Positions 1 to 11,298 of a stretch of DNA of 23,879 bases are shown piece by piece; position 1 is the first letter of the stretch, and each line of letters opens with the position of its first letter. Made by a program: the position numbers and the translations under genes. Below the pieces are notes generated by a model. That model made no database searches. It was not told the DNA's origin and saw only the letters and a program-made list of their open reading frames with translations. Source of the stretch: Elysia marginata. Its lineage: Eukaryota > Mollusca > Gastropoda > Plakobranchidae. The DNA lies in assembly GCA_019649035.1 (NCBI GenBank), contig BMAT01007323.1, positions 124,529 to 148,407 on the forward strand, in the 5' to 3' direction.

Positions 1-150
1 AGAGAAGAGAGAAAAAGAGAGACATTCAGAGACAGAGGTACTGGTAGAATATGGGAGTCAGGGTAAAAGGAGAGGGGTGGTAAAACTACAAATGTAACAG
101 AAAAAAACAAAAGAGAATAAAATGTAAAACAGTGTTAAAGGATAACATAA

Positions 151-390
151 TGTCTCCTGTCCTGGATGAATGAGCCGGAAGTCGGATTTTAAGATTTTGA
201 AAAAAAAAAGCCATTTAAAAGCCTGGTTTTTCTTCCTTTTGCCTATATTTCAAACTCATTTTCACAAAACAATGTAAATTTCATGAAATTTTTAACGTAT
301 GGAAGCTTAAAAAAATGTCTTGTTCAAAAGAGCAGCTTCTATAAATGTTAAGATTGCGACTTCCGTCTCGTTCACCCTGGACGCGATACA
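151..390 (+). repeat. MITE-like repeat copy with imperfect terminal inverted repeats
   Basis: The first about 42 bp (151-192, TGTCTCCTGTCCTGGATGAA onward, through CGGAAGTCGG) are roughly matched in inverted orientation by 348-390 (CGACTTCCGTCTCGTTCACC and on). Between them is a T- and A-rich core of about 155 bp with no coding capacity. Related copies appear at 4614-4715 (minus) and 12625-12730 (plus). This looks like a small non-autonomous element, possibly a MITE. No clear target duplication was identified, so ends and class are uncertain. Confidence 0.45.
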
Positions 391-397
391 TATCCTG

Positions 398-2133
398 TTG
401 ATAGAGAGATATAGGCTGAGGTAAAAATGCATAGAAGGGAGTTGGAGAATAATGGAGAGGATATGTGAGGGGGGGGGAGTTGAGAAAAGATATACGTCGT
501 AGAAGGAAACATTGAGTGAGATACGCCACTGACTGACAATAGACACCGTTTTGTTTTTCTTCATATTGTTGCTGTTGTTGTTGCAGTATTTCAGTATTGG
601 AGGGAAGGTGCTCAAGCTAAATGCAAGCATGTAAAAAAAAAAAGATATGCTATACCGCATATTACATAAATGTATGAAGATACTGTTCTTATAGCTTTTT
701 GGAAATTTATGCCAATTTTTTATGCTTAGATAATTGAAAAACAAGCCTGCTGTGTTAAATATCGTCACTGTTTATGTGCGGCTCAACATTGCTAAAGTTT
801 AACAATAAATGTAGCCTACTTTGATTGATAGTAATGTTGTTATTCTTGCCGAGGTGGGTAGTATTGACTTCAATAAATTTTTATGCTTTCAGGTTAGGTT
901 TTTTTTCTTATATGGCCTGAATGCGCACTATTTGAAATGTTCACCTGGGCGCCCACGTTTCACCCGGCAGTCGAGCTTTATATCCATTTTATTTTTAATT
1001 AGCCATGAATGAGATGAGTGCGAAATTATAGTGTGACTGACCGCTAACGCTCAGGAGTAAAGTTTAAAGTTTGTCCATCTAGATCTAGTTTGATAGGCCT
1101 ACCAGTTTTAACACACAGGAAATCCCAGTTGAAAACCATGGGGATTTTTTTTTGTTTTTGTTTTTTTGCAGATAGAAACGCGATCGTTTACTGTTAATAC
1201 TTCCAATACAAAGATTTAAATTGCTGCTAATATGAGTTTGATCAATGATTAAGGTTACAGTAAAAGATTGGAATAAAGTCACTAAGGTGCAATCACTTTT
1301 GATATCAGCTAGTCATTAGCACCCTTAACTTGCGGTAAAAATTGGACATAATTTAATCTTTTTAAACAAGCTGAGACAGCAAATGAAATAGCGATTGCGC
1401 TATCATAGCTATGTGAAAGCATAACACATTTATCTTTTTCCGTGAAGCCACAGTACATCTTTAAATATTGCATAGCTGTTTTCCGTAAAATCTTTCAGCC
1501 ACTGGTGTTAGTATTTTATCATGAAATAGACTATTAAAATTATCAGCTACATATTTGAATAGCTCACGACAAAAAGTGTTTAATTGCAAAGCTGCATCCT
1601 TCATACCAAATCTCAGTCATTTAAAAAAACAACATATTGTTTCTTTCTAGTTTATTTGGAAGCAGTTAGCCCAGCCAGAGCCAAGCTGTCGTTCTGTGAA
1701 AAAGAAAAATGCTGCCCGTCTTTATACCTTTACATATACAATAATTATTATCATCTGAGCTGGGTCTTAACCTCTCTAGTCAAGCGATACAATGATATTG
1801 TGTGTCCTTGCTGTTCAATCACTTAATACTCTATATTTAATATAATAATTATTACTGTATGTTCCGGGTTATTGTCATTTTGATCGGAATATTCTGCCGA
1901 GCTGTTTGTGATGTCATTTTTGCTTCCGCAAAGCCGGGTTATTATTTTGACTTTTTCCCACCTCAAACATGAAGTTCATCAAAGTATTGACCGATGATAT
2001 TCGTACCGCACTTTAACTTTTTTTTTAATAATGCATTTAACTATTGCTGCATTTCAGAAGCTTTATCATAATGTCATGTTTATCAGTAATCAAATGTTTG
2101 TATTTTTGTTTTCCTTCATCGTTCATCAAGGCA
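398..2133. other. Intergenic AT-rich DNA with no gene seen
   Basis: ORFs here are short, without recognisable domains and in low-complexity sequence. A short TTG run lies near 563-586. The 19-mer ATAGCTTTTTGGAAATTTA at 691-709 recurs at 11566-11584. CTAGATCTAG is at 1079-1088. Confidence 0.6.
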
Positions 2134-2147
2134 GATTGTTTGACGAT
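2134..2147 (+). repeat. SINE target-site duplication, left copy
   Basis: GATTGTTTGACGAT, identical to 2445-2458, flanks the SINE at 2148-2444. Confidence 0.9.
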
Positions 2148-2444
2148 TTGGTTGTTTGAATTTTAACGTCTCTTTTCAACTAAAAGGTTATATCAGAGAC
2201 GGCGCTTGGGACAATTGAAAGCGTGCTGCCACACTGTGATGTACGGAGCGCTGCATACACCACACACAGTCACATTATCCTGACACCGGGCCGACCAGAC
2301 TTAGCACGAAATCCATAATGCCAGACACCAGGCGGATCAGCTACAAATAGATGTACCATTTTAAAGTCTTTGGTTTGACTCGGCCCGGGATCGAACCCGT
2401 AGATCTCTGAGCGAGTGTCTTTACCGCTAGGCCACAGAGCCGGT
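2148..2444 (-). mobile_element. Full-length tRNA-derived SINE with 14-bp target duplication
   Basis: On the minus strand the element opens with a tRNA-like head: CCGGCTCTGTGGCCTAGCGG contains an A box (TGGCCTAGCGG), and CGGGTTCGATCCCGGG contains a B box (GGTTCGATCCC). A body follows with the block GTGTCAGGATAATGTGAC (2286-2269), then a 3' part ending in an A/C-rich tail. Perfect direct repeats GATTGTTTGACGAT flank it at 2134-2147 and 2445-2458, so both ends are fixed and the length is about 297 bp. It is non-autonomous and would have used a LINE's machinery. The minus-strand ORF over it is not a gene. Confidence 0.9.
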
Positions 2445-2458
2445 GATTGTTTGACGAT
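2445..2458 (+). repeat. SINE target-site duplication, right copy
   Basis: GATTGTTTGACGAT, identical to 2134-2147, immediately before the tRNA-like head of the minus-strand SINE. Confidence 0.9.
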
Positions 2459-4210
2459 GTGTTTTGCCAATTACCATTTCGTATACGGTCACATATTTAT
2501 TTTGCATGTTGGTGCAGAAACTAGGCCTACGTTTCGTTCAATACAAACATAGTATGTAAAGGTTTCATCAGCTTAAAACTTGCCAGGTGGGTTAGAAAGC
2601 CTGAGCACCACCTACTAGATCTTCGTTACTTAACGGGCCATCTTCAACGTTCAAGGGCTGGGGGAAAGCTTCACCAATTGCTCTACCTTTCCACTTATCG
2701 CCTACTTTCCGCGACCTCAGCTGAACTTTGCAATGAAAGCTGAATCAGTGACGGGGGTGTCGGTACTCCAAACCTTATCCAGAGACCTTCTAGTTCTACC
2801 CCAGGCTCAAAGGGCGGTTACATTTATCAGAACAACTTTTAACCGCGTTTGTCCCTCGAGATAACACGGTCAGTTTGATTCGAATTTTCTGAACTGCATG
2901 TTTTAGCTTAGGATTTTGCAGCACCTGTAGCACAGCACTATTGCAGCAAGCAATCAAGTCCTTTTTGTGGTTTTCTCTGTTTTACACCGCGTAAATTTCC
3001 TAGCAGTGTTGAACAGAGACTAGAGAGGTGTTCACATGATGTAATGTATGGAGAAGAGAGAAAGGTTGGCAAGATAGGGACAGGTTTTGATAATGCAGGG
3101 CTACTTGACCTTTGTAATCAGATGATTAGCTGGATCACTCTTAACAAGATGACCTTTCAGTCGACATCTTGTGACCTTCGGCGTCCGCATCTGATCGGGC
3201 ATTCCAAGCGATGGGGGAAAAAACATCATAAGCGAGTCAGATTCATGCGAGGTCAAAAGTCACAATCACACTTGAAAGTAAAATAAGAGCTCTATTTGAC
3301 TCTGCTAGTACATGTATTAGCCATTCAGATTCCCAGATGAGAAAAATAGATAGGTGAATCATCCATCGATGCAAAAATTTGTGTCAGTCAGACATACGGA
3401 AAAAGGGGAAATAGGGAAATTAGAGCTAGACAAAATAAAAACAGAAGGGTTGAATCTTTGAACCGTATTGTATAGAATAAAATGTCTCACCGACAAAAAA
3501 ATGTAGCTTTGGAATAATGTCCAGCAAGCATAGGAAGAAAATAGATCTAGGAAAATGTAACCTAACCCGTACTTCGTGTGCCGAAAATGCACTTTTACTA
3601 TTTACCTGACTTTGAAAATCTAAGAATGCCTCATTTAACCTTTTTTAAACACGCCTGAATGATTATGTGGGCTGTTAAAAAGGTATTATAATAATAAAAA
3701 TGATTTCAGAAGTTAGTGTAGTTGCAACATTGCATACTGTACATTCTTTCTTGCCCATTGGCTTCAAAACACCTAAGAGAAAGGACAATGACCTGTACTT
3801 ATGATTTCGGGCAAATAATTACGTCGACTTCTTTCACTGTTCGGCCTTGATGAGCATCGCAAAACAAAAACAAGGGGACATCGACCGCTCCAACATTTTT
3901 CCAGAAAAAATGCCTCAGTACCTCCTCTTCATTGAAACAGAAAAAAAAACGCGTTAGCTCTCAGGATAAATTAACAACTCTATTCTCTTTCTCTTTCGCG
4001 TCTCTATTTCCATGTCTAAAGATCGTTATTACAGTATTTGCTCACCCCAATCTCGTCCCTTTTCAGCCCGACCCTCTCTCTCTAATGTCCTTTCCTTGAT
4101 GTTCATGCTGAGTCTCTGCCTATGTCTTTAATTTTTTAAAATAAAATGACTGCTCCTCTCCCTTTCTTTGAAACTATCGAAGTCTATGTTTTTAGTTTTC
4201 TTTATTAGTT
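2459..4210. other. Intergenic DNA with no gene seen
   Basis: The stretch 2580-2880 is less AT-rich than its surroundings and may hold an old repeat, but no protein or RNA was recognised. An 80-codon frame at 3044-3286 has no domain signature. A pyrimidine-rich section lies around 3970-4160. Confidence 0.5.
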
Positions 4211-4267
4211 ACTATTAGTAGCAATAGTAGTAGTAATAATAACAGCAGTGGTAGTAGAAGTAGTAGC

Positions 4268-4320
<53 letters not shown>

Positions 4321-4377
4321 AAGTAGTAGCAGCAGTAGTAGTAGTGGTAGCAGAAGTAGTATGTGGTATCAGTAGTA
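4211..4377 (+). repeat. TAG/AGT trinucleotide microsatellite
   Basis: A tract of about 165 bp of TAG units, nearly pure from about 4262 to 4320. The flanks contain interruptions (CAG, AAG, TGG, TAA), the usual pattern of an ageing microsatellite. It lies in intergenic DNA. Confidence 0.95.
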
Positions 4378-4613
4378 AAAATTAATGCCGTGTTATGGGC
4401 TAAACAAACAGGTAATCGGGCAACACAGGATAGGTCTTCAAAGCAGAGTTGGTCTTTTTTTTAAATACATAAATGTCTGGGCCAAAAATGGAAATATTAC
4501 CTATGATTTGTATACAAATAACGACAAATGGGAAACATGAAAAGCGTTGATTTGAACAAGATATTCCTCTGAGCTTTTAAGTGTAAAAAAATTTTAAAAA
4601 ATTATCGACAGTT

Positions 4614-4715
4614 TGATTCAAAATTTGAAGAAAAAGAAGAAAAACTAGACATTTTAATGGCGTTTTCTAAAAAAAGGAATTTCTGACCTCATACTCATTC
4701 ACCTTGGATGCGAGA
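4614..4715 (-). repeat. Copy of the MITE-like AT-rich repeat
   Basis: On the minus strand this reads TGTCTCGCATCCAAGGTGAA, then a GAGGTCAGAAATTCC segment, AACGCCATTAAAATGTC and GTTTTTCTTCTTTTTC. The order and spacing of these blocks parallel the left 100 bp of the repeat at 151-390. Only one end is present. Confidence 0.45.
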
Positions 4716-4750
4716 CATATGGTAAAAAAAAAACATGGATGTTTTTAAGT

Positions 4751-4762
4751 GTTTGGTAAAGG
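4751..4762 (+). repeat. Target-site duplication, left copy, of the truncated SINE
   Basis: GTTTGGTAAAGG, identical to 4983-4994. Confidence 0.8.
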
Positions 4763-4982
4763 TTTTTGATTGAAGGGTATTTTTTACAAGCCCAATTCCA
4801 CTTCAAAGGTGCTCTCAGGGCTTGGGTCCCAATGACAATTTACGGGCTGCCACCCAGAGACTAGCGGGGATACCATGACTTAGCCTCAGCCGGTCACATT
4901 ATACTGACACAGACCCAACCAGTAGGGGCCCGGACTGTGCTCGGCTGTGTTTCGAACCCGCGATCTCTTGGCCATGGAGCGA
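4763..4982 (-). mobile_element. 5'-truncated SINE of the same family, with 12-bp target duplication
   Basis: On the minus strand the copy starts within the tRNA-like head (TCGCTCC, then the B box CGGGTTCGAAAC) and lacks the A box. It carries the block GTGTCAGTATAATGTGAC (4910-4893), 17 of 18 bases identical to the SINE at 2148-2444, and a similar downstream GGCAGCCCG region. It ends in TCAATCAAAAA. GTTTGGTAAAGG occurs at 4751-4762 and at 4983-4994, exactly at both ends. The duplicated flank shows that the truncation happened at integration and was not later erosion. Confidence 0.85.
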
Positions 4983-4994
4983 GTTTGGTAAAGG
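4983..4994 (+). repeat. Target-site duplication, right copy, of the truncated SINE
   Basis: GTTTGGTAAAGG, identical to 4751-4762. Confidence 0.8.
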
Positions 4995-5613
4995 GAAAAG
5001 ACAAAGAAAATTTAGGGCATAACAAGTCAAACAAAATTCAGAAACTCCCTTTCACCCTTACTTTTCAGTGACATATTTTAAGACAGAAAAAAGCCAACTA
5101 TTATTTCAAGTTAAAGGTGTAATATGGTAATTTTATTGGGTAAAGATGTACAAATGAAATATGATAATTATTTTCATAAAAATATTTGAATAATTAAAGG
5201 AAAAAAAGGTTTATCAAAACGAATGTCAGATAGCTTAAATCAATAATGTTAAAAATCTATTTTTTTTTTTTTAAATCTAATTTGTCTAAGTCATGGAAAG
5301 CAAAAGATCAACAATACATAGGCCCTTATTGCTACAAAGAGCTCCAGTTGCATGATGACCATGCATTCCATTCCATCTGATATAAATGTAGGTTAGTTTA
5401 ATTTCTAATAAAAAAAAGAGAGAAACTTCGATGATAATTTATATACAGAATTACTTGATATGAAGCTTTGAGTTTAGTTAATTGTAAAAGAAAATTACCA
5501 CATATATCACTGTTTTGGTTATAACTGAACAATACCATGGAAGTGACAGACAACAAAATGAAGATTGCAGGCATGCATTGTTTAAAAATGTTTCACAGGA
5601 AAGAATGAAGGAA

Positions 5614-5752
5614 AGAGGGAGATTGCATACAGAGAAAGCCGAAGAAATGTCTTTAATACTAGTTAATTGATTCCTGACCTATAGAGGGAGATTGCATACA
5701 GAGAAAGCCAAAGAAATGACTTTATTACTAATAGTTAATTGATTCCTGACTC
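5614..5752 (+). repeat. Two-copy 69-bp tandem duplication
   Basis: AGAGGGAGATTGCATACAGA begins at 5614 and again at 5683. Each copy continues with AAAGAAATG or GAAGAAATG, then AGTTAATTGATTCCTGAC. The copies differ by a few substitutions and a short indel, so the duplication is not very recent. It lies downstream of the MCU stop codon. Confidence 0.9.
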
Positions 5753-7583
5753 AGATCTTACAATCAACAACGTCACAACCTACCACTGTAGGGCTAAGAA
5801 CACTCAACTGGAAACTTTTTCTAACAAATAAAAAGGAATAAAAACATATTCAAAGGCTATTTGTTTGCCCTAAATAAGAATCACAGTAATACACATCTTA
5901 GCACAAGGTTACCCAAGAAACCATTTCAAAGCTAAGTTGTCAAACTGACCTATTCTGGAAAAGTTCTAAACCACCTAGGAGGTATGAAAATGGACTTCAC
6001 CTCAAATCACTGGCCAGCTATACTACAATTTACATTTTAAGTTATCTCACAAGCACTAACATGCCTATTTTTTGCAATTAAATCTGAAAGCTTGCTAGAC
6101 GTGACTGATCTGTTCTAAAGAGTAGCAGACAGCAATAAACAAATTAAAAATGTACCGTATTAGGACAAATCCTATGACCTTCCCCTTTTATATTTCGTCC
6201 TTCGAAAAACAATAGAGATTCATATGCTCCTTCCGCATAGTTTAAAAAATTTCACTTCAACAATTCCATTTTAGACCCAAAAAAAATGTCATTTGCTAAA
6301 TGGAAGCACAAAAGTTAATAAACACATTTTAAACTTAGCAAATCCTTTAAAGTTTATGTACATGGATCTGAATAGGTCATGGAAGAAAAAAACACCTAAA
6401 ATTTCAACAACAAAAAAAAAAATACATGTACATTCAGTTGTTCATTGTTCATATTTGAAATTAACCACCTGAGTCAAAGACTTTATAATAAACAAACTTT
6501 AAATAGCAGAAATGGATTTGGAAATATGGACTAAATTAATTAACTTGCTATCAATGTTACTGCTGAGCTGAGTGAATTGGTGCATTAAAATGCTTTTGAA
6601 TTATCTATTGAGTTGGATGATGTGGTAATTAAATGTAAACTTAAAGGCTTCAACAGTTCTTTTAAAAAGCTCATGTTCATGGCAATAAGGAAATTTTCAC
6701 TATTTTTTTTTACTTCATGAAAAACAAGGATTTCTCAAAACTAAGTTTAAATAGATTATACACTTTCAGTAATATTTCTCATGGGAAAAAATACAGTTTA
6801 TGAGTTACAACATAACGTCATATCTACCTTAAGCTAGATCTTAGTAAACTTTCATTTACAAATTGGACCATTTGTTAAATCTTTTGAGGTTCTTTAGTAT
6901 TTTATTTGTCAGGAAAAAAAAAAAAAAAGATGCAGCAATATATAATAGAATCAAGACACCTGCCCCTCTTTCAATGCATTATACAACTTGTTTTCCCTCA
7001 TCTTCTAAAATGTAAAATTGCTTTGAGCAGAACAGTAAATTTGTTTCTACAATTACACAAAAGCAAATTAATAACTTGGAATATTTTTATTTTCAAATCC
7101 AACATGCTAAACATTTTAGAAGAAAATGATTAAAGAAAAAACAACAAACTAAAAAAAAAAAAGATTTACACTTAATTAAATAAAAAACAAAAGCAGCCGC
7201 AAAATACTACATGAAAAAATTCTCTGATCATTTGAAAAATTTCATGTATGAATGTGACAGTCAACCAGCAACCCCTTGCTTTTCCTTGCAAAGGAGTTTT
7301 AAATAAATAAACTTAAGTCCTAATTTTCCTTGAGCAAGTCTTTGGTATTTCTACAAATCAAATTCAAAACATTTTGTAGCTAGCTAGCAATTAAACTCCT
7401 GCATTGATTAGCTTACACACAACCAACACTTAAAATACTACAAATAAAAATCATAATAATGTTGGCATAAAGTTCCAATGTGCTGAATAAACAACTACTT
7501 TATTCCATCACCCTCATGTTAAAAGGCCATTCAGTTTTAGAGTATTAGGGTTCAAGATAATAGAGAAAACAGTATGTATCCAT

Positions 7584-7715
7584 TGAAGTCTGCCATCTAT
7601 AAGATCAATCATTTAATGAAGTCTGCATCTATAACATCAACCATTTAATGAAGTCTGCCATCTATAACATCAAATAGCTAATGAAGTCTTCTATCAATAA
7701 GATTAATCAAACTGG
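7584..7715 (+). repeat. Four-copy minisatellite, unit about 33 bp
   Basis: Units start with TGAAGTCTGCCATCTATAA at 7584, 7617, 7649 and 7682. Unit lengths are 33, 32 and 33 bp; the fourth is more diverged. It lies in the MCU downstream region. Confidence 0.9.
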
Positions 7716-8496
7716 AATAAGCAAGTCTATAGGCCCCCAGTGCAAGTCAGAGGGGAGGTAACTGGTCATTGAATCTATCTTCTTCCCTTACCTCAGGCAA
7801 ACTAAGCATGACAATTCAGCTGGGGTTGTGATCCAGCACAAATGATACATGTACGAAAGTGGAGGAAGGGAAGACAGAATATTTCCTACCCCTTGAACTT
7901 TATAGCTTGGAAATATCAAACAATAACATGAGCTTGCACTGGAAGTCTGCAAACCTGCTTAAAATGAGTTATTTTACCCTTTTTAAAAGATTTCAAATGT
8001 TAAATGTGACATACTCCAACTTTCACAAAAAGTGCATGTAGTAGTAAACAAACTCAATAAACTGCATACAAAATGAGGAAACCTAGAGTCCTGGAAGCTC
8101 AAAGGAACTGTAAAACTGGAGTGGTGTGAGCTTACTTATGATTTAAAATTAATAAAAAAAACAAATATCTCAATTATTATTTTTCTTCATTGTAGGTCTA
8201 TTTTTCCTGGTAAATATCAAAATCCTAAAAACCATCAAATAAAAAAGGGAAACATTCACAAAAGGAAAGTAATAATAGCTCCTTCAAAAGCAGTCTATAT
8301 TTCACAATCAAAACTATCCGGAAAATAATAACTTTCTATCCCTTGCAATCAATTTATAGCTATACCTGTATATCAACTTGTGTGCCTGTCTGCATCACAG
8401 CCAGACAACAGTAACATTCCAATCACAGTTGAAGCATAAATTAACGATAAAAGAATACATGCAAGGCACTCATTTTGACATGAGCATAACAAGAAT

Positions 8497-8502
8497 TTTA
8501 TT
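8497..8502 (-). terminator. Candidate MCU poly(A) signal
   Basis: AATAAA on the minus strand about 2.6 kb past the stop codon, followed by TTCTTGTTATGCTCATG, a T/G-containing segment. A similar hexamer lies at 8759-8754. Which site is used, if either, cannot be told from sequence. Confidence 0.25.
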
Positions 8503-8571
8503 GAAATTATAACTCTTTCATGCCTGAATCTCATTCAGGTTAATTAAAGGCAGCTGGTGAAATATGATATT

Positions 8572-8826
8572 TGTGACCCAACGTGGTGAAATCAGGCTTA
8601 TGTCAAAATTTGGACATTTGGAGTTATTAGTATTATGAGAAAGCTTTATATTCATATATGTACTTAAATTAGAAAAAAAATCATTACTTTAACTTTACTA
8701 GAACCTGAGATATTTGATTTATAAGCCGGCGAGGTAGACTTATCTAAAAGTAATTTATTAGTTTTAGCAGCCATTTCCTGGGTTTGACCAAGTTTGACAT
8801 AAGCCTGATTTTACCCTGTCACATGT
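8572..8826. repeat. Inverted repeat with 19-bp perfect arms
   Basis: AAATCAGGCTTATGTCAAA at 8589-8607 is the exact reverse complement of 8793-8811. Weaker complementarity extends outward through TGTGAC and inward through TTTGG, for arms of about 35-40 bp around a core of about 185 bp. It could be an old MITE or a large hairpin in a transcript. A separate perfect 7-bp stem, CCTGAAT-CTC-ATTCAGG, sits just upstream at 8523-8539. Confidence 0.75.
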
Positions 8827-11094
8827 CACATTTGCCTGTTGTATTCAGAAACGTGTTTCGTAAGTTTTTAATTTTGTTAAAAGTCGGCTGTTGGAAAGAA
8901 TTTGCACTGCTCATTAAACTCACACAACTTCAGAATCCTACCAAATAAGTTGTGTTCGGAAAAATCAATAATGACATTAAAATACATATATTACTTGCTC
9001 TTTTGAATTATAACTCAACAAAGGTCAAGTCCTATTAAGACCTAATTTCTTAAACCATTCTGAAGACATACATGTTCCGATAAATAACCAAATAACCTAA
9101 AACAACAAAAAATTACAACAAATATGAAAAATGTGACATAGCCACCATAAAACTAAATCAATAGTATCATTAAAACAAGCCATTGACCAAAATTTTAATT
9201 GCTGACTTCCTTATTTTAACTACTACTGGAAATGATAAAGCTCATTCAAATTATACAAACTACTGTTAAAATAATAACAAAGTAAATAAAATGTGCGCGC
9301 TAAGCAAAAAAAAGTTGGTGCAGTCAAGAAAATTAATAATAATGACATTTAAAACTTATTGACATTCCATCCATTGTTGAAACCTAAATAATGATAAATA
9401 CAATATATGTGTATATAGAAGGATATTTGTATAAGCCAGCAGTAGAGCCAAGGGTGGCATAGTGATACAGTTAACACAGCAGCTGTAGGAGATGAAACAT
9501 GATTACAGTATAAGCTTGTCCCTGCTAAGATCTTCAGGCAATTTGTAGTTTCTCAGGGAACCAAGAAGCAGAGGTAAAGAGAATAAGAAATCTCCAGGAT
9601 AAACTTTCCAGTAGACAGAGAAGGTTTCCCGAAACAATACAACAACAATTTTATACTAAACACTTGAGGAAAAAATAGGGGCTGTTAGGATCTCAGAAAA
9701 CAAGCATGGGTGTAAATATAATGTAGTAAAGTTTATGATAGAATATATCATAAGGTAAGGTAAGACATGAGTAAGGTCAAGAGGAACAATTAGTTTTTCA
9801 CAGATGGAAAGTGTCATTTGTTCGCAATAACAATTCGCTCCCTTACACTACCAAATATAATGAGCAAAAACTGAGTTTCTTTTGCTGTGACACCCTGCAG
9901 TTATCAATGTGTATGATGTCTCTGTAACAATTAAAAAAAAAAAAAGAAAACTCTTAATTCATTTTTCTTTTACCACAGGTTTGGTAGTAATGACTCCAAT
10001 GGCACATTAAAAAAATTAAGTATTCATTATCATTTATCCATGATATACAATTATAGTTGGGGGAAGAGGGGGGGGGGGAGGCATGGGGAATTTAATACCA
10101 CCAGTTAGAATTTTTTTCAACTCAGACTCTTGCATAACAGCAATAAAAGACTACAATGTTAGGCTGATGAATATATTTTTGCGTACTAAATTAAAGTTTC
10201 ATATTTGCTGAACACTAGACAACTTCAACATGTCAAAAAATCAAAATGATAAATTATATGTAATCTTGAGAACTATTCAATATGAAATATCATTAATTCT
10301 AAAGATAGGTTAGAAGAAGATGAAAGATTTTCAAAAACAAAAAGAGTAAAAAAATGTATATTTAATATATGCTGTGTACACTAACTTTGCCCCTGAAAAA
10401 AACACCCCCTCTATTCTCTTCCCATAATCTAAACCAAGTTTCTCCCAATATGCGAGTCCAAAATAAGAACAGGTTTTCTGTGTGTATGTCTAAGTTTGGC
10501 AGTGCCCTTACTACAGTAAAAACAACAAATAGAAGCAGTGAGTGAAATGGATAACATAATTAATTTTTTTTTTTCCTTGTGAGAGTACCAAGTGTAACGA
10601 GAGATTGAACACAACATACACACACATTTGTTAACAAATATTAGAAATGAACACACAATCTATCACAGATTCTTCACCAGAAAAGATAAATTGTAACCTT
10701 CAATATGAGGAACATGGGTCAGTTCATGTCAATCTTGGGTTGCCAATAGATCTATTAGAAAAAAATATAAGCATTAGGATCATTAAAAAAATGTTTATAA
10801 TATTTTAATGATAGTTGCTTTATACAAAGAGATCTCTGGTAATATTTCTTGTCTTGAACTTTTAAGACAAAAGCGTGCTTTTGGTTGCATGTAAAAAAAG
10901 TGTATTTAGGATAAACCAAAAAAAACTTTGCCCTTCTCATTATTTGAGATTTAAAAAAAAATTGTAAAAAGGTTGAGGGGGGTTAATAAATTCCATATTT
11001 TTACTGGTACTTTAGTCACATCAATCAAATGTATGGTGACATACGTAGAATGATATAGCAAAAGATAAAAGGTAAATCAAGCTTTTGGAGCAAT

Positions 11095-11298
11095 TTACTC
11101 TTTCTTGATAATCTTTTCCATTTCTTTGATAGGCAAATGAAGCTGCAGTGGATCTCTGAGTCTGCGAAGATCATTTTCTGCCTCTGCAATGGCATCCTTC
11201 AGTTGGTTGTATTTGTCCACGTCCAGTTTCTCTTTTGAGGCCAATTTGTGAAACTTGATAAGGAATTGGCGATCTTTTGCATCAGGAAATAAATATTC
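11095..11298 (-). CDS. MCU: MCU coding exon 7: C-terminal matrix coiled coil and stop
   Basis: The exon encodes residues 278-344 and the stop codon. It starts [18 protein letters not shown], continues [20 protein letters not shown] and [10 protein letters not shown], and ends with a Lys/Glu-rich tail. This is the juxtamembrane segment and second coiled coil, which pack against the first coiled coil and help gate the pore. The acceptor TCTAACCCACAG places Glu278 directly after Gln277 in phase 0. The open frame continues upstream into intron 6, but that part is not coding. Confidence 0.96.
   Translation of the reverse strand, partial: EYLFPDAKDRQFLIKFHKLASKEKLDVDKYNQLKDAIAEAENDLRRLRDPLQLHLPIKEMEKIIKKE

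Larger units (their letters stand above)
4995..11094 (-). other. MCU downstream region: possible long 3' UTR and flank
   Basis: No ORF of credible length or composition was found on either strand. No AATAAA lies within the first about 2.3 kb after the MCU stop. Minus-strand AATAAA hexamers occur at 8759-8754, 8502-8497 and 5137-5132, and ATTAAA variants are more frequent. By eye the plus strand is A-rich over most of this stretch, as it is over the MCU introns up to about 18.5 kb. That would suit continued minus-strand transcription, but it does not prove it. Confidence 0.35.

Noticed and set aside
2388..2444. A functional tRNA gene
   Set aside because: A and B boxes are present, but the acceptor stem and 3' half do not close. 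A SINE body follows and target duplications flank the whole.
2270..2470. Minus-strand 66-codon ORF
   Set aside because: It lies almost wholly in the tRNA-derived SINE and crosses its target duplication.
3044..3286. 80-codon plus-strand ORF in a less AT-rich stretch
   Set aside because: No domain, no homologous partner exon in the window and no splice logic. It could be an old repeat.
7584..7715. CRISPR-like repeats
   Set aside because: The units are contiguous without unique spacers, and the genome is animal. It is a minisatellite.
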